A DNA stretch of 64,000 nucleotides, from positions 2,046,001 through 2,110,000 of the forward strand of contig JALGAS010000004.1 in NCBI GenBank assembly GCA_023078685.1. The letters are read 5' to 3'. Under the pieces are notes generated by a model. That model was not told where the DNA came from and did no database searches. It saw nothing but the letters and a program-made list of their open reading frames with translations. Origin of the DNA: Neopestalotiopsis rosae (Eukaryota; Ascomycota; Sordariomycetes; Amphisphaeriales; Sporocadaceae). Both the position numbers and the translations under genes were made by a program. Positions 34,554-45,458 of the stretch are shown here, in pieces (position 1 is the stretch's first letter; every line of letters begins with the position of its first letter).

Positions 34554-36923
34554 ATGGGCCAACCGTCCTTTCAGGCATCTAATGCCATTATATACGTGAC
34601 TTATGGCGCGTTCCTGTAGGCGATTGCTCGTCCAAGAGGCCTTCCGACACTTCTTGGGACACTATCGATGGACTTGCTAACAATTTCACAGGATCCTGGG
34701 AACGGCGCTCGCATGGAAGATGAGAAACCAGCCCAAGGCTGATTTCCTGTCTGGAAACAGAACTCAGAGTGGTTAGAAGACACATCGAAAGCCAGAGGGC
34801 CTGCGCAAACAAATTTGCTTTTTCGGAGGCCCTGGGTATCGTATCAAAGACACCTGAGAACGGAGCTGACTCATCCTATAGCCCTTCCACTGGCCCTGAA
34901 CTTTATCGCGGCTGGTGAGTCCCGACGTGTCATTATGCTTACTTGAAGCACATCTCTTTCGAGATCACGAGCGGTGGCACTTTTATATCACGACAAAATC
35001 GTCATGTCGAAACCCGGCTAGCAACGGCAATGGACATCACATCATTGCGAAAGGTCAAGGAGATGATGTCCGAGGCTTCGGAGTATGGTACTTGAAATCG
35101 AGTTTGCAACTGACAATAGGTTCGTAATCCATCGATCTAACAGGACTCGTCCCTTGCCTGGGTCTGGTCTTCATTTTATCTGAAGTACCAGACGCTTGCG
35201 AAGGACGGGACTGCGGCTCACTACGGGCGCTGAATCGAACCGGTTTCTGTCATGATCCAACCTCACTTGTCCACAAGATGGGGAGATCGTGAACAGAATT
35301 TACCGCGACGACGAAGCTGAGATTGTACCGTGATTACTCGATCAAGTTAATGCTTGCGTGGGAAACGTGCTGCCGCTCTCCGATCAAACTCCCCCTCCCC
35401 CTTGTGTGCCAGATGTACTAACTTTGACATGAAAAATCAGCCATGGGATCTGGCATCTTATTCTCGTACCCCGAGCTAGCCACGCTCGCCGGTCTGCAGG
35501 GCGTGATTGTGTACGCCCTCGCGTCGGCCCTGCCTCTGATGATCTTCGCCATCCTCGGCCCCATCATTCGCAGAAAGTGTCCCGAGGGTTTCGTCCTGAC
35601 GGAATGGGTCAAGCAGCGCTACGGCATTGTCACGTCGCTCTACTTGAGCGCCCTGACTCTGCTCACGCTGTTCCTCTACATGGTTTCTGAGCTCTCGGCC
35701 ATCGGACAGGTTGTGACTGCCCTGACTGGTCTCGATGGCTTGCCGGTTATCATTGTAGAATGCGTTGTTACCACCATTTACACCTGTAAGTCAAGCCACC
35801 AGTATAATTCCTTGACAAGTGCCAATATTGACCCGTTCTCTTTACAGCTCTTGGTGGTTTCCGTATCTCCTTCATCACGGACAACATCCAAGGTGCCATG
35901 ATCGTGGCCCTCATCATAATCGCCACCATCACCGTGGGCGTCAAGACGGAAATCAAGCCCGAGCTGGTCGAGTCCTCGGGCCTGCTCGACGCCAGCCTGA
36001 TCGGCTGGCAGCTCGTCTACATTCTGCCCGTCGCCGTGCTGACCAACGATTTCTTCCTGTCCAACTTTTGGCTGCGCACGTTCGCGTCCAAGACGGATAA
36101 AGACCTCTGGGTCGGTGTCACGGCCGCCATGGTCGTCATCCTCATCACCCTGACCTTGGTGGGCTGCACCGGTCTCATCGCCGCGTGGTCGGGCGCCTAC
36201 GACGCGTCGGACCCCGATGCCGACGGCTCCGTTGCCTTTTTCCTCCTGCTCGAGCAGCTGCCCAGCTGGGTCGTGGGCATCGTCCTCGTCATGACCATTG
36301 CGCTCAGCACAGCGGCCTTTGACTCGCTCCAATCGGCCATGGTCTCCAGCGCGTCCAACGACTTATTCCGCAACCGTCTCAACATCTGGTGGATCCGCGG
36401 CGGCGTGGTTCTCATCATCGTGCCCGTGGTAGTGCTGGCCCTCAAAGCCCCCAGCATCCTGCAAATCTACCTCATCTCGGATCTGCTCTCCGCTGCCACC
36501 ATCCCCGTGCTCATGCTCGGCCTCAGCGACCGCTTCTACTGGTGGCGCGGCTTCGAGGTCCTGGTCGGCGGCCTCGGCGGCATCTTCACCGTCTTCATCT
36601 ACGGCGCCATCTACTACGACGACGCCCAGAGCGGCGGCGAGCTCATCCTGCTCGAGCAGGGGCTCTACACGGGCGACTGGGGCGCCTTTGGCGCCTTTGT
36701 CGCCGCCCCCGTCGGCGGCATTCTTTGGGGCTTCGGCGCCCTCGGCCTGCGCCTCGCTTTCCAATTCGTCCGCGCCAAGATGGCCGGCCGCCGCTTCGAC
36801 GCCCTCGACCGCCCCTTGGTCGCGGCTCGCCGCGGCGACTGGGACGACGACGAGACTGCGCCCGTCGGCGCGGGTCAGGACCACGTTGCCATCAACACCA
36901 AGATCACTGGCAAGTTCTTTTAA
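34554..36923 (+). CDS. Sodium:solute symporter family transporter (SSS; DUR3-related)
   Basis: Five exons (34554-34615, 34692-34771, 34882-34914, 35441-35785, 35848-36923) encode 531 aa. All phases agree. The first three exons are 62, 80 and 33 nt, so they are easy to miss; the join restores MGQPSFQASNAIIYVTYGAF, an ADFLSGNRTQS loop and LPLALNFIAA-AMGSGILFSYPE, the conserved first helices of this family. Intron 3 is 526 nt, far above the others (62-110 nt). About a dozen membrane helices follow, with conserved segments PIIRRKCPEGFVLTEWVKQRYG, an ISFITDNIQG motif and VAVLTNDFFLSNFWLRTFASK. Members couple uptake of urea, polyamines or other small solutes to Na+ or H+. The exact substrate is not determinable. 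The coding part is notably GC-rich in exon 5. Confidence 0.88.
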
Positions 36924-37578
36924 AAGGTCATGGATGGGATTATGGCTGCCTAGAGCAAGCAGTTGATGTGGGCAGAAGCCATATGGCTTGTGATCCTCAC
37001 TGCGCTTTGTGGTCTGAATATTGCTATTTCAGTGATGCGGCGGTGTATCAGAATACTCAATGTGCTATGTACAGAAAATGTCGGAGGAGTGGATTGGGTC
37101 TTGAGGCTATTCGATCAACTTGGTTGATGAACCTCGACGCTCGCAAGGAAGGGGAAATTATGATGACTTTCAACAAGCGCTCATATATGAGGTGTATCAT
37201 ATCCGGATAAAGTAATTCAAGCAACGTTTCTGGTCTCCTCTTACAAAGGGCAATCGCACACTCTTCGGCGTGAAAAATCGAGTCTGAACATCAGGCTGAA
37301 TTTCATTCAAACAGTCTTACGCAAAGTTCGAACAACAAATCATACTGTGCTAAATACCATAATTTCCGTGCTAAGCAAACTGTAGAACATGCCTTGGCTA
37401 GCCAACTTGCAGCCACGCTGGGTATAATACTTAGACACCAAACCCCTTGAACGCCGTAAACAAATTTCCCAAGACTGTCATGGCAACTAGGGCATCTTAA
37501 ATGCGCTGACTCAGACAGCTAACACAAACACCGACAATCGTCCTCTCGAAAGGATCTTGGCTGTGGAACGGGGCTAGC
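36924..37578. other. Convergent 3' intergenic region
   Basis: 3' flanks of the symporter (plus) and EOS1 (minus). No gene seen. Confidence 0.65.
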
Positions 37579-38541
37579 CTATAAACCGTCTCGTTCCCTG
37601 TTGACGCCGAGAACCGTGACTACAGCGCGGCCGCCAACATCAGCCGTCTTCCTCAGCAAGGCTGCCAGAGGGACATCTGGGATATCTCGACTTCCCGGAG
37701 TGCCGAGGTAGATGTTGACCAGTAGTGCTACCATACTGATAAAGCTAGCAATACTGAATATGCTGATGCTCGACCTAGTCTCCTTACGAATATTGATACG
37801 CCGCTGCGAGATGTGATAGCAAGCCGTGAGCGTGGTGGCAATCCCGATCCAGGCAGGCAATAACAATACGGGCGACTGATCGCCGCCGAGCGCATAGGTG
37901 AGCTGCTGCGAGACGGAGCCAAAGATGCAGCAGAGGGTAAAGAGACGAACAATTGTCGCATGCGGGGTATAATTCAGCAACCATCGAGACATGAGGCAGT
38001 CGGCAAAGATAAAGGCCAGATATGCCGAGGCACCGGACTGCGAGGGGATAAGCCCCAGAGGTTAGCCAATTCGAAATTATGGCATTTCGCAGAGAGTGGG
38101 AGGCATTAACAAGCGAATGTTGTGCAACACCATTCAAGTCCAAACTGACCAGCACGGCATTCATGTACTTACCCATATAATTGACAGAGCTGTCTCCGTC
38201 AGTCTAAGCCTTCTTTCTCCCAGCTCGAGGGGTATTCTCTCTGTCGCCTTGACTTCTCCATGCCGCTCAATGCCAAAAGCCTCACGACCATAACCGTAGG
38301 CATCGCTCCGCAGAAAGTCCTCGATGAGGAAGCGTAGGGCAAATCGCACGCCCCAAGCAATGGCCGGTGCAATCGACAGCAAACGGCATATGGACAGCGG
38401 GTAGTGCCAGTGTTTGGGGACGCCGAGGACGACGGCGATTCGGGGCTGCAGCAGGGACACGGCGACGACAGGCCTCCGCTGCTCCTTTAGCTTGTCGTCG
38501 ACGATAGCTTCATCGTCCGTGGTAGTATTCCCGCCGGCCAT
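37579..38541 (-). CDS. EOS1: EOS1 family ER membrane protein (N-glycosylation, oxidative-stress tolerance)
   Basis: Two exons (38541-38173, 38037-37579; intron 135 nt, phase 0) encode 275 aa. The conserved core starts with LLQPRIAVVLGVPKHWHYPL followed by CRLLSI, continues across the splice as LSIIW-SGASAYLAFIFADC and MSRWLLNYTPHATIVRL, and has RRINIRKETRSSISIFSIAS before the last helix. Four or more hydrophobic helices are visible. Yeast Eos1 is an ER membrane protein required for normal N-glycosylation and oxidative-stress tolerance; the molecular activity is not known. Start at 38541 gives MAGGNTTTDDEAI, a short polar cytosolic leader. Confidence 0.83.
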
Positions 38542-39359
38542 TCAACAGTCAGGCCTGGGAGGTTTTCCTGGTGATCGAACGTTGTCTCCGTCGCCTGGTT
38601 CTTCTTCTATATTTCTTCTCTTCTTTTTCCTTCCTTTCACTCTTGTGATGACAGGTGTCCTATGTCCACTTCGTTTCGGATTCAGAGGGTGTGCGGTCGT
38701 AGTAGTAGAGTCGAGCGTGTGACGAATGCATGTAGACGGATTGAGGGTTGCAAATCTCTTCTGCTAAATATTTCTGGGATTGAAGTGTCGCGTGACAACC
38801 TGGACGGGCAATGCAGGGACTAAAAGGTTAAGAGGGTCTCGGGGGTTCATGTGGTTTTGAATGCAGGCAAGGTTGAGAGCGAAATGGTGTAATTCATGTC
38901 CCCGAAACCGACCGCTGTGCATCACAAAACTGGCAGCTAGCTGTGAGGTCATTGGCAAGGTGGGATTGATTGCATACGTTTGGGTTAGGGGTCTGATCAG
39001 CGGCCCTGTCCCTCTGAAAGTATAGCGAGCGACAGGGGGCCACGACGGCTGTAAGTGCGCTAGCCTTATTGGCCAGCCTCGCTAACCATCCCTGCTGCTC
39101 CGTCCCAATTGACCGGCGCCGTGTCTGCTGCTTTGCTTGGGGTAAATTTTTTGATTGAGCTCGAAAAACGGTCTCGGATGAAGCTATCTCGTCGCACCCG
39201 GGGAGGTCAGTGCTTGCTCGGAAACTCCCACGGCAACTTATTCGCCAGCAAGTAAGACCTTTACCTTCAGGTCTTCCTCGAACTCGACTGACGGGAATTC
39301 CTTGAACCGTCAAACACGCGCCCGCCGAGCTCGAGTCTGTCGCGGCACCACATCCAGCC
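38542..39359. other. Divergent intergenic region between EOS1 and MBA1
   Basis: 818 bp shared upstream region of two divergently transcribed genes. A pyrimidine-rich tract (38580-38640) lies close to the EOS1 start. No gene seen. Confidence 0.6.
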
Positions 39360-40310
39360 ATGGCCGGAACACAGTCCGCCCGGCTCCTGCAGCCGTGGCT
39401 CTCGCAGTCGACATCTCTTTACACACGGCAGTCCATCTTCACGCCCAGCTCTCTGAGGATACCAGCCAGCTTTGTCGCCTCTCCGCCATCGAAATGCATC
39501 TCTCGACCCTTCAGCGTTCAGACAGCACTGAACAAGAAGCCGGCAACACGGCGTAATACACCAGCCAAGAGGTCACCTTATTCCCGCGACCAGGCGCTCC
39601 CCGTCAGTCTGGACAATATGTCGATGCTGGTACCAATGACCTTTGTGCCACCACCCGTGTCGAAATGGCCCCGGGGCTTCAAGAGTTTTATGCACATGAC
39701 TTACCTCTGGGGCTGGAATAAGGCGATCAACTACGTGTACATGATCATCCACAAGATGTACTCAAAGCCAGGCTGGCGGAGTCGGCCGCTGTTCAAGATG
39801 CGCAAGTCGGCCATCGTGCCCGCGGCTCGCGATCTGCACGCGCGCATGAACCGAGCCATTGCCTCTGGCGACAAGGCCGAGCTGAAGAAGGTCTGCTCGC
39901 AGGAGCTCTACGAGAAGCTGTCGGGCATCGTCGACATGCGGCCCAAGGGCCAGTCCATGAAGTGGGAGCTCGAGGGCGGCCGCGCCAAATTCAGCGTGCG
40001 CGACGACAGGATCGCCATGTTACCCATGACGCCCGACGAGAACCGCACGATTCGGCAGGCCGTGGTTGCTGTCGAGAGCACACAGCGCATTGTCACCATT
40101 GACCACAAGAAGGGCGGCGCCGAGGTCCCCGGCACGGCAAAGGCCAAGTCCATGAGGGAAAACATCGTGCTGACGAGTTATGTCGACCAGAAGACTTGGG
40201 AACAGACCCCCTACAAGATCTGGGGAACTCTGCCAGATAGTTCACTCGAGAGTCATCTTGACGAGGTCGATGCATACAACAAAATGGCGGAGGATCAAGG
40301 AACCAGATAG
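39360..40310 (+). CDS. MBA1: Mitoribosome inner-membrane receptor MBA1/mL45 (Tim44-like domain)
   Basis: Intronless, 316 aa. The first 65 residues are basic, Ser-rich and lack acidic residues, as expected of a mitochondrial targeting sequence. The matrix domain (about 120-300) has the Tim44/mL45 fold: a long amphipathic helix region (WNKAINYVYMIIHKMYSK), AARDLHARMNRAIASGDKAEL, and the later beta sheet (WELEGGRAKFSV, AVVAVESTQRIVTID). MBA1 docks mitochondrial ribosomes at the inner membrane for co-translational insertion. The C-terminus is altered by a 70-bp tandem duplication: the stop codon at 40308-40310 comes from the start of the second repeat, so the protein ends QGTR instead of the QGR that the second copy would give. 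Confidence 0.88.
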   Translation: MAGTQSARLLQPWLSQSTSLYTRQSIFTPSSLRIPASFVASPPSKCISRPFSVQTALNKKPATRRNTPAKRSPYSRDQALPVSLDNMSMLVPMTFVPPPVSKWPRGFKSFMHMTYLWGWNKAINYVYMIIHKMYSKPGWRSRPLFKMRKSAIVPAARDLHARMNRAIASGDKAELKKVCSQELYEKLSGIVDMRPKGQSMKWELEGGRAKFSVRDDRIAMLPMTPDENRTIRQAVVAVESTQRIVTIDHKKGGAEVPGTAKAKSMRENIVLTSYVDQKTWEQTPYKIWGTLPDSSLESHLDEVDAYNKMAEDQGTR

Positions 40311-40372
40311 TTCACTCCAGAGTCATCTTGACGAGCTCGATGCATACAACAAAATGGCGGAGGATCAAGGAA
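40233..40372. repeat. 70-bp tandem duplication across the MBA1 stop codon
   Basis: Two direct copies (40233-40302 and 40303-40372) differing at two positions (both G to C; one is CTCGAG versus CTCCAG). Seventy is not a multiple of three, so copy 2 is out of frame and lies in the new 3' untranslated region. Its own ancestral stop (GGAAGATAA) follows at about 40369-40377. At 68/70 identity the event looks recent. Confidence 0.95.
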
Positions 40373-41072
40373 GATAATCGCTGCACAAACAAAACTGCCC
40401 GGGGAATATACCAAAATATTACTCATCACATGGGTGAAAAGCGAAACACTGTATCATAGTGTACCATGTATATCACATGTATAACGGGAAATAAAGCATT
40501 CTCCCTCCTGACCAGAATTCTCTGATCCCCTCTTCGTATATGCACACAGGCACAAATTATATGAGGTTCATGTATTAAAACAGCACTCTTTATAAAGCAA
40601 TCCGCAACTTTCAGAAGTAGTCGAGGCGGACTGGTCTTTCACACGGCACAATTGCACAAGAACTAGAAAGCAGATATTCGGGAATCACGTTCCATTGCCT
40701 ATCGAATGCCGTGCCTGCAGAATCAAAACGAGAGTCATGCAAGACAAAAGCGCTGTCCGACTCACAATTCCTTGCGTTAGTCAACGAATGGCAAGAAACC
40801 AAAGACTCCGTTACCAAGAGAATCCATTCCAAATATCGCCAAGTCCTCATCATCGAGGGGGTATCATGCCTATAAATCGTGCCTGTCCTTTAAACGCCTG
40901 TATCAAGATAGAACCCTTGCCGAAGAAGAAGAAAATTTCTCGGCGAGCCAGAAATGCCCACCGCCGTTAGGCTGGAGTGGGACAAAACTGCCTTGCCACC
41001 ATTCGACTGCTGATGGGCGACTATCACGTGATGCAGGCATAGACCAGAGTCACGAGGCATGCAATGGCCAGC
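40311..41072. other. Convergent 3' intergenic region
   Basis: 3' flanks of MBA1 (plus, with the duplicated tail) and eIF1 (minus). No further gene seen. Confidence 0.65.
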
Positions 41073-41975
41073 TTAGAAACCGTGGACCTTAATGGTCTTG
41101 GGGTCAAGCTCTAGGCCCTCCTTCTTGTCGACGAGGAATTCCTGGACATCCTTGCGCTGGTCTCCTTGAAGCTGGATGACCTCGCCCATCTCGGTGTCGT
41201 TCACGATAGTGCCATTGCAGGCGAACTTCTTCTTGATAACCTTCAAGATCTTTTTCTGATCGAACTTTTTGGGAAGTCCCTGAACGGTGGTCAGGGTCTT
41301 ACGGCCATTGCGCTCTGGAGAGAATCGTCAGCAACAAAATTTTCCAGGTCAACAAGGTTTGAGTGACGTGTTTCCCGCCAGTCAGGGGGCAATGGGGGAC
41401 GTGGAGTTTGTGGCAGAAGCCCTTTTGCGCAGCCTTCTTGTCCACCGCCATCATGGTTGGAAGGCTCGTCTATTTTTCCAGAGACACATGATGAACCCGA
41501 GTAGGGTCGGTGGAAGCATAGCTGAAAACGCGCAGCAGTTGCCAAGGAGAGTGCCACATGTCGCACGTGAGGCCTCACATCTCGCAATCTCGGTGTAGTA
41601 CAGGCGGGGGTGCGGGGACACGTTGAGGGAAAAAAGGAGATTTGTACATACGCTGAATACGAATATGGATGTAATTCGAAGCCTGCTTGGTTTCGCCGGT
41701 GTCTTCGTCGGCCTCGGCGAAGGGGTCTAGGGGATAGTACAGTCAGCATCAAGTAGCCCCAGAAGCTCGTGTGCAGGGTAGCGCCGTGTGGAGGGGCAGG
41801 GCTGAGGAGTGGGCGCGACAGAGGTCCTCTTTATCGACGATAGCTGACAACGGGCTGCTCGAGGTTCCCATTTCTGATATAGGAGGACTCGTTGCGCACC
41901 ACGAGAAAAGGGGGGCGATAGGAGGGGAGGCGGGTGGCTTTACGTACCGTAGGTCTTGAGGTTTTCGATGGACAT
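41073..41975 (-). CDS. SUI1: Translation initiation factor eIF1 (SUI1)
   Basis: Three exons (41975-41948, 41726-41652, 41314-41073) encode 114 aa, the usual eIF1 length. Introns are 221 and 337 nt, long for this genome. The join gives MSIENLKTYDPFAEADED, then IHIRIQQRNGRKTLTTVQGL, FDQKKILKVIKKKFACNGT and QLQGDQRKDVQEFLV. These are the hallmark SUI1 motifs that bind the 40S P-site region. eIF1 enforces start-codon selection in the 43S complex. The start context is AGTTTATGT, with T at -3 and T at +4, which is very weak and is typical of eIF1 genes that are autoregulated by their own start-site stringency. Confidence 0.96.
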
Positions 41976-43069
41976 AAACTCGAAGTTTTCTGGGTAACCG
42001 GGGAAAAGGTTTGTGTTTGGGGGACTTCGGAAAGGCGCGACGAACGGTGAAGCTTCGCGGCGAGCTGTCTGTCTGAAGAGAGTGCGGAACGTGGAGTTTC
42101 ACTGGAAAGATGGAGTGGACTTGATGGAGAGTAATATCTCTGAACTTGGGTTGTGATGATGTTGAAGTAGTAGTAGTCTGGTGGGATGTCTTCAGTAGTC
42201 AAAGATTGGGGCGGGATGAATTAACATAAACGGAGTGCACGGCTTAGGCGGGGGCAAAGAAAGAGGGGGGTCACACGTCAAGTGCGAGTCACCTGGCAAG
42301 TACCGCGTCTTCGAGGGAGGGCCAGGTGGCTGAGCTCACCCACTAGGTGCCGCTGCCGTTGCCGCTGCCCAATCCCCCAGAGCTGCACCTGGTGTGTCTG
42401 GTACGTACCTGAGAAGAGTGGGGCAATAAAGGGACTGCACACATGGATCCTTGAAGGTATGCATGGCTATTCAGGACTTGCTTTGAGTGCTCATTGACTC
42501 ACTGGTTGATTGTGCCCAACGCCGTACAAAAAGAATTCATATTTTCACTTGCATTGCCAGTGGTGCTAAATTCCGGCTGGCACCGCTGTTTAACAAGACC
42601 TGTGAAGGTGCGATCTAGAGGACAAACAATTGCCATACTTTCTTAGCTCTTGTTTGTCTTTACCGACCCCAGACACAAGCATTGCCCTGTGGTTTGTCTA
42701 CCTTAATTTAGACAGACACCTGCATTTTTTCGCCATTTCGTCACAAAGGAGACGCCGAAAATTTGGGCCCGCCCAGATCTTCCCCGGCATCAGTGCACTC
42801 CATCATCCTTGGAGCGTCACCAAGGGCTGCTTTCGGTAAGACAGAATCAGAGTTTGGGGCAAAATTCCAACCCAACCAGCGCTGCCTGTCCCAAGCAATA
42901 ATAATCAATCTTGCGGGACATTGTCCTGTCTTGTTCTGTAAGGACATAAACGCCAGCCCGGTAAGCTTTGTAGTGTTTTTCCGCGGATGTGCATCACTTG
43001 GGGATTCAGACCTGATTTTTTACGATCAGGGGAAAGAAGGGAGCTTTTTGGACAGGCTAGAATCTTATC
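41976..43069. other. Divergent intergenic region between eIF1 and TRM44
   Basis: 1.1 kb between two divergently transcribed housekeeping genes. A GCCGCTGCCGTTGCC-like GC-rich patch lies near 42350. No gene seen. Confidence 0.6.
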
Positions 43070-44551
43070 ATGGGTTTCGAGGCGGTGGAATACCCAGCAG
43101 GGTCCCCTCCTGTCTTTGAAGACCTCTCCGGAAATACCTGGGAGCCTCTATATCACCATGACTGTGATTTCGGTCGGGATAATTTCGTAAAAGTCATGAT
43201 GAACATGATACGAAATCCCAACGTCAATTCGTCATGGTTATTCAGAGCCGATATTCTATATGAGGATGGACCTGGAGCCTCGGAGCCTCCTGCAGATGAT
43301 GTTGCCAGTCAACCCAGAATCATTAACTTCAAGGACTTTACGTTGGAAAAGACTCTGGTGCGGAGACTCATACCCAGGAATACTCAGAGAGACCAGCCCT
43401 TAGATCAGACATGCATGCTCTATCATGGCGGTCGATCAGGCGAGACAGAAATGACGTTGGTTGCATATAACCCACATTACTCTTCTGCCTCTGAGGTCCC
43501 TTTCTATCATCCCAAGGTACAAGGGTTGGCATTCCTTCACGAATGGAATGCTAGTACCAGTAAGGGTGTCATATCTCTTCACTATCACTTCTTTGATCAT
43601 GAAGAGCGTGACCCAAAGTTGGCTAGAACTGCCCTGGCCTTGCTCACAGTGCTTTACAAACATGGGCAAGGCACAGTGACGGGCTACGTGAAGCGTGTAC
43701 ATCACGACACCATCATTCCACAAATCCCCGTCCAAACCACTTACGCCAGGCTTAAGCAGAAATACGCAAGAAGGCTCATTCAATCCTGGGCAGAGGTAAC
43801 GGACCCTACAAAGCACGTTTTCGAAGACTTTGGCATTGCAGCATTTCTCATCGAGCTATGGGCTGAAATGTATCGTGGGAAATCGTTTCCAGGATTCGTC
43901 GATATCGGTTGCGGTAATGGCCTCTTGGTGCATATTCTTCGTCAAGAAGGCTATCATGGCTGGGGGTTCGATGCCAGGAATCGCAAGTCATGGCTGCAAT
44001 ACGGTTCCGAAGCGGATGGGACCTCCGGCCTGGAGGGACATCCTAGCTTGAGAGAGCAGGTTCTCCTTCCATATATCGCCAAACATGAGACGAGTGAGAC
44101 AGACGCCGAAGACAAGGACAGCAGCTTACTTCATGATGGCAAATTTCCCGAGGGCACCTTTATCATCTCCAACCATGCAGATGAGCTTACGCCTTGGACG
44201 CCCATTCTCGCAACAGCATCCAAATGCCCATTCATCATGATTCCGTGTTGCAGCCACAACTTGACAGGTGCAAGATATCGAGCACCTGTGCCCAAGCAGC
44301 AGAGCAAATCGCATTCAGCATATGCATCACTTGTGGATTGGGTATCACAGATAGGTACAGACTGTGGTTGGGAAGTCGAGACTGAGATGTTGAGGATCCC
44401 AAGCACAAGAAACACTGGTCTCATTGGCAGGAGAAGGAAACAAGACTATGAGGCGATTGACCTCGATGCCATTGTAGAGAAGTACGGTGGCACTCAAGGC
44501 TATGCGGACAACGTAATGAAGCTAGTAAAGCAAGGACCGAGAAGTCATTGA
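43070..44551 (+). CDS. TRM44: tRNA (uracil-2'-O)-methyltransferase TRM44
   Basis: Intronless, 493 aa. TRM44 methylates the 2'-O of U44 in the variable region of tRNA-Ser, using S-adenosylmethionine in the cytoplasm. Seen: an N-terminal family region with KTLVRRLIPRN; the SAM motif I FVDIGCGNGLLVHIL at about 275; GWGFDARNRKSW as the family-specific motif after it; and later FIISNHADELTPWTPILA and FIMIPCCSHN, the expected catalytic-region motifs. Length matches single-domain fungal TRM44. The start (MGFEAVEYPAG) gives a compact N-terminus. No neighbouring gene is functionally linked. Confidence 0.93.
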   Translation: MGFEAVEYPAGSPPVFEDLSGNTWEPLYHHDCDFGRDNFVKVMMNMIRNPNVNSSWLFRADILYEDGPGASEPPADDVASQPRIINFKDFTLEKTLVRRLIPRNTQRDQPLDQTCMLYHGGRSGETEMTLVAYNPHYSSASEVPFYHPKVQGLAFLHEWNASTSKGVISLHYHFFDHEERDPKLARTALALLTVLYKHGQGTVTGYVKRVHHDTIIPQIPVQTTYARLKQKYARRLIQSWAEVTDPTKHVFEDFGIAAFLIELWAEMYRGKSFPGFVDIGCGNGLLVHILRQEGYHGWGFDARNRKSWLQYGSEADGTSGLEGHPSLREQVLLPYIAKHETSETDAEDKDSSLLHDGKFPEGTFIISNHADELTPWTPILATASKCPFIMIPCCSHNLTGARYRAPVPKQQSKSHSAYASLVDWVSQIGTDCGWEVETEMLRIPSTRNTGLIGRRRKQDYEAIDLDAIVEKYGGTQGYADNVMKLVKQGPRSH

Positions 44552-45458
44552 GAGGCAATGCGACTCACTATAGTTGCCTCGGACTTTGATACGGGCATCA
44601 AAATTCGACGATATTAGGTTTTGCAGCAGAATCCATACAGTCAAACCCAGTTTGTTATGCAGGTGAACAAACATGTAGATGCCTAGCCGTGGAGGGAAAA
44701 GAAAACAAAAGAATGCATGTCCGAGAATACTCACAGGGACCGAAAGAGAATGAAAGAGAGATAGAGAAGGAAAGGCGGGTGTATCAAGAGCAACGACAAA
44801 AAAAAGGACAAAAAAGAGCGATGACTCTGGATTCGAACCGGAGCCCCCTAACAAAGATCCTCTCGTCTAATTATAGGATATTCACTTTTCACCTGGGTGG
44901 CCACTGCACTCAAGAGCTTTACCGCTCGGCTATGAGACCTTTGTGACTTGTGGTTGAAAAAATCAGATCAATTGGAAATTATAACACCTCTTCGAGCATG
45001 TTGTTGGAAATTCCTCTCATGATTGATGCTTCAAGTTATGCGTCTGGGTGTCTTGTAATGAATGTGATTGGCTATTATTAAAAATTGGTCAAAAGATAAA
45101 TACACGCCTCTCTTGACGTGCGTAGACGAAGGCATAGTTTCCCTTTTTTCAATCAATACTTTCAATTTTGTACTGGTATCTGTACAAGACTTTACCATGA
45201 CTACGGCTATTTTATAGGGACGAGATACAGCATACACCGATCTGGCAACGATAGCGCTCGTAAAAGGGGGTCTCAACAGCTTGCCATTGGTCATCATAAG
45301 TGGGTCAGGTGGGGACCCACACCTGGGAAGTGACAGGCTGGAACCGACATTTGGACAACGTCGCGAATCGAAATTCCCCAAAGCTGTGTGTAATGGTCAA
45401 GACCACCAGCGACTTCGTCCTCCACCATACACCGTAACCAAAGCAGCAGTTGCCCATC
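44552..45458. other. Intergenic region with tRNA-like locus
   Basis: 907 bp upstream of SEC21. It contains the minus-strand tRNA-like element listed separately. Nothing else recognised. Confidence 0.6.
44816..44938 (-). other. tRNA-like Pol III unit, class II-like, not resolved
   Basis: On the minus strand there is an A-box-like D arm TAGCCGAGCGG (44932-44922), a perfect B box GGTTCGAATCC (44839-44829) and a T6 terminator (44815-44810). The D arm resembles class II tRNAs (Leu or Ser), and the A-to-B spacing leaves room for an intron. However, the 5' acceptor strand GGTCTCA does not pair with the 3' strand GTCATCG, and the T stem has one mismatch. I cannot assign an anticodon. It could be a diverged or chimeric tRNA gene, a tRNA pseudogene or another Pol III transcript. 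Confidence 0.45.

Noticed and set aside
35443..35901. Symporter starting at the internal ATG 35443
   Set aside because: Three upstream exons in phase supply the conserved first helix and loop of the family, and the base-perfect junction GCC matches the expected alanine.
36389..37210. Long Arg/Pro-rich plus-strand frame over the symporter 3' half
   Set aside because: Shadow of a GC-rich coding sequence in another frame; composition is typical of such shadows.
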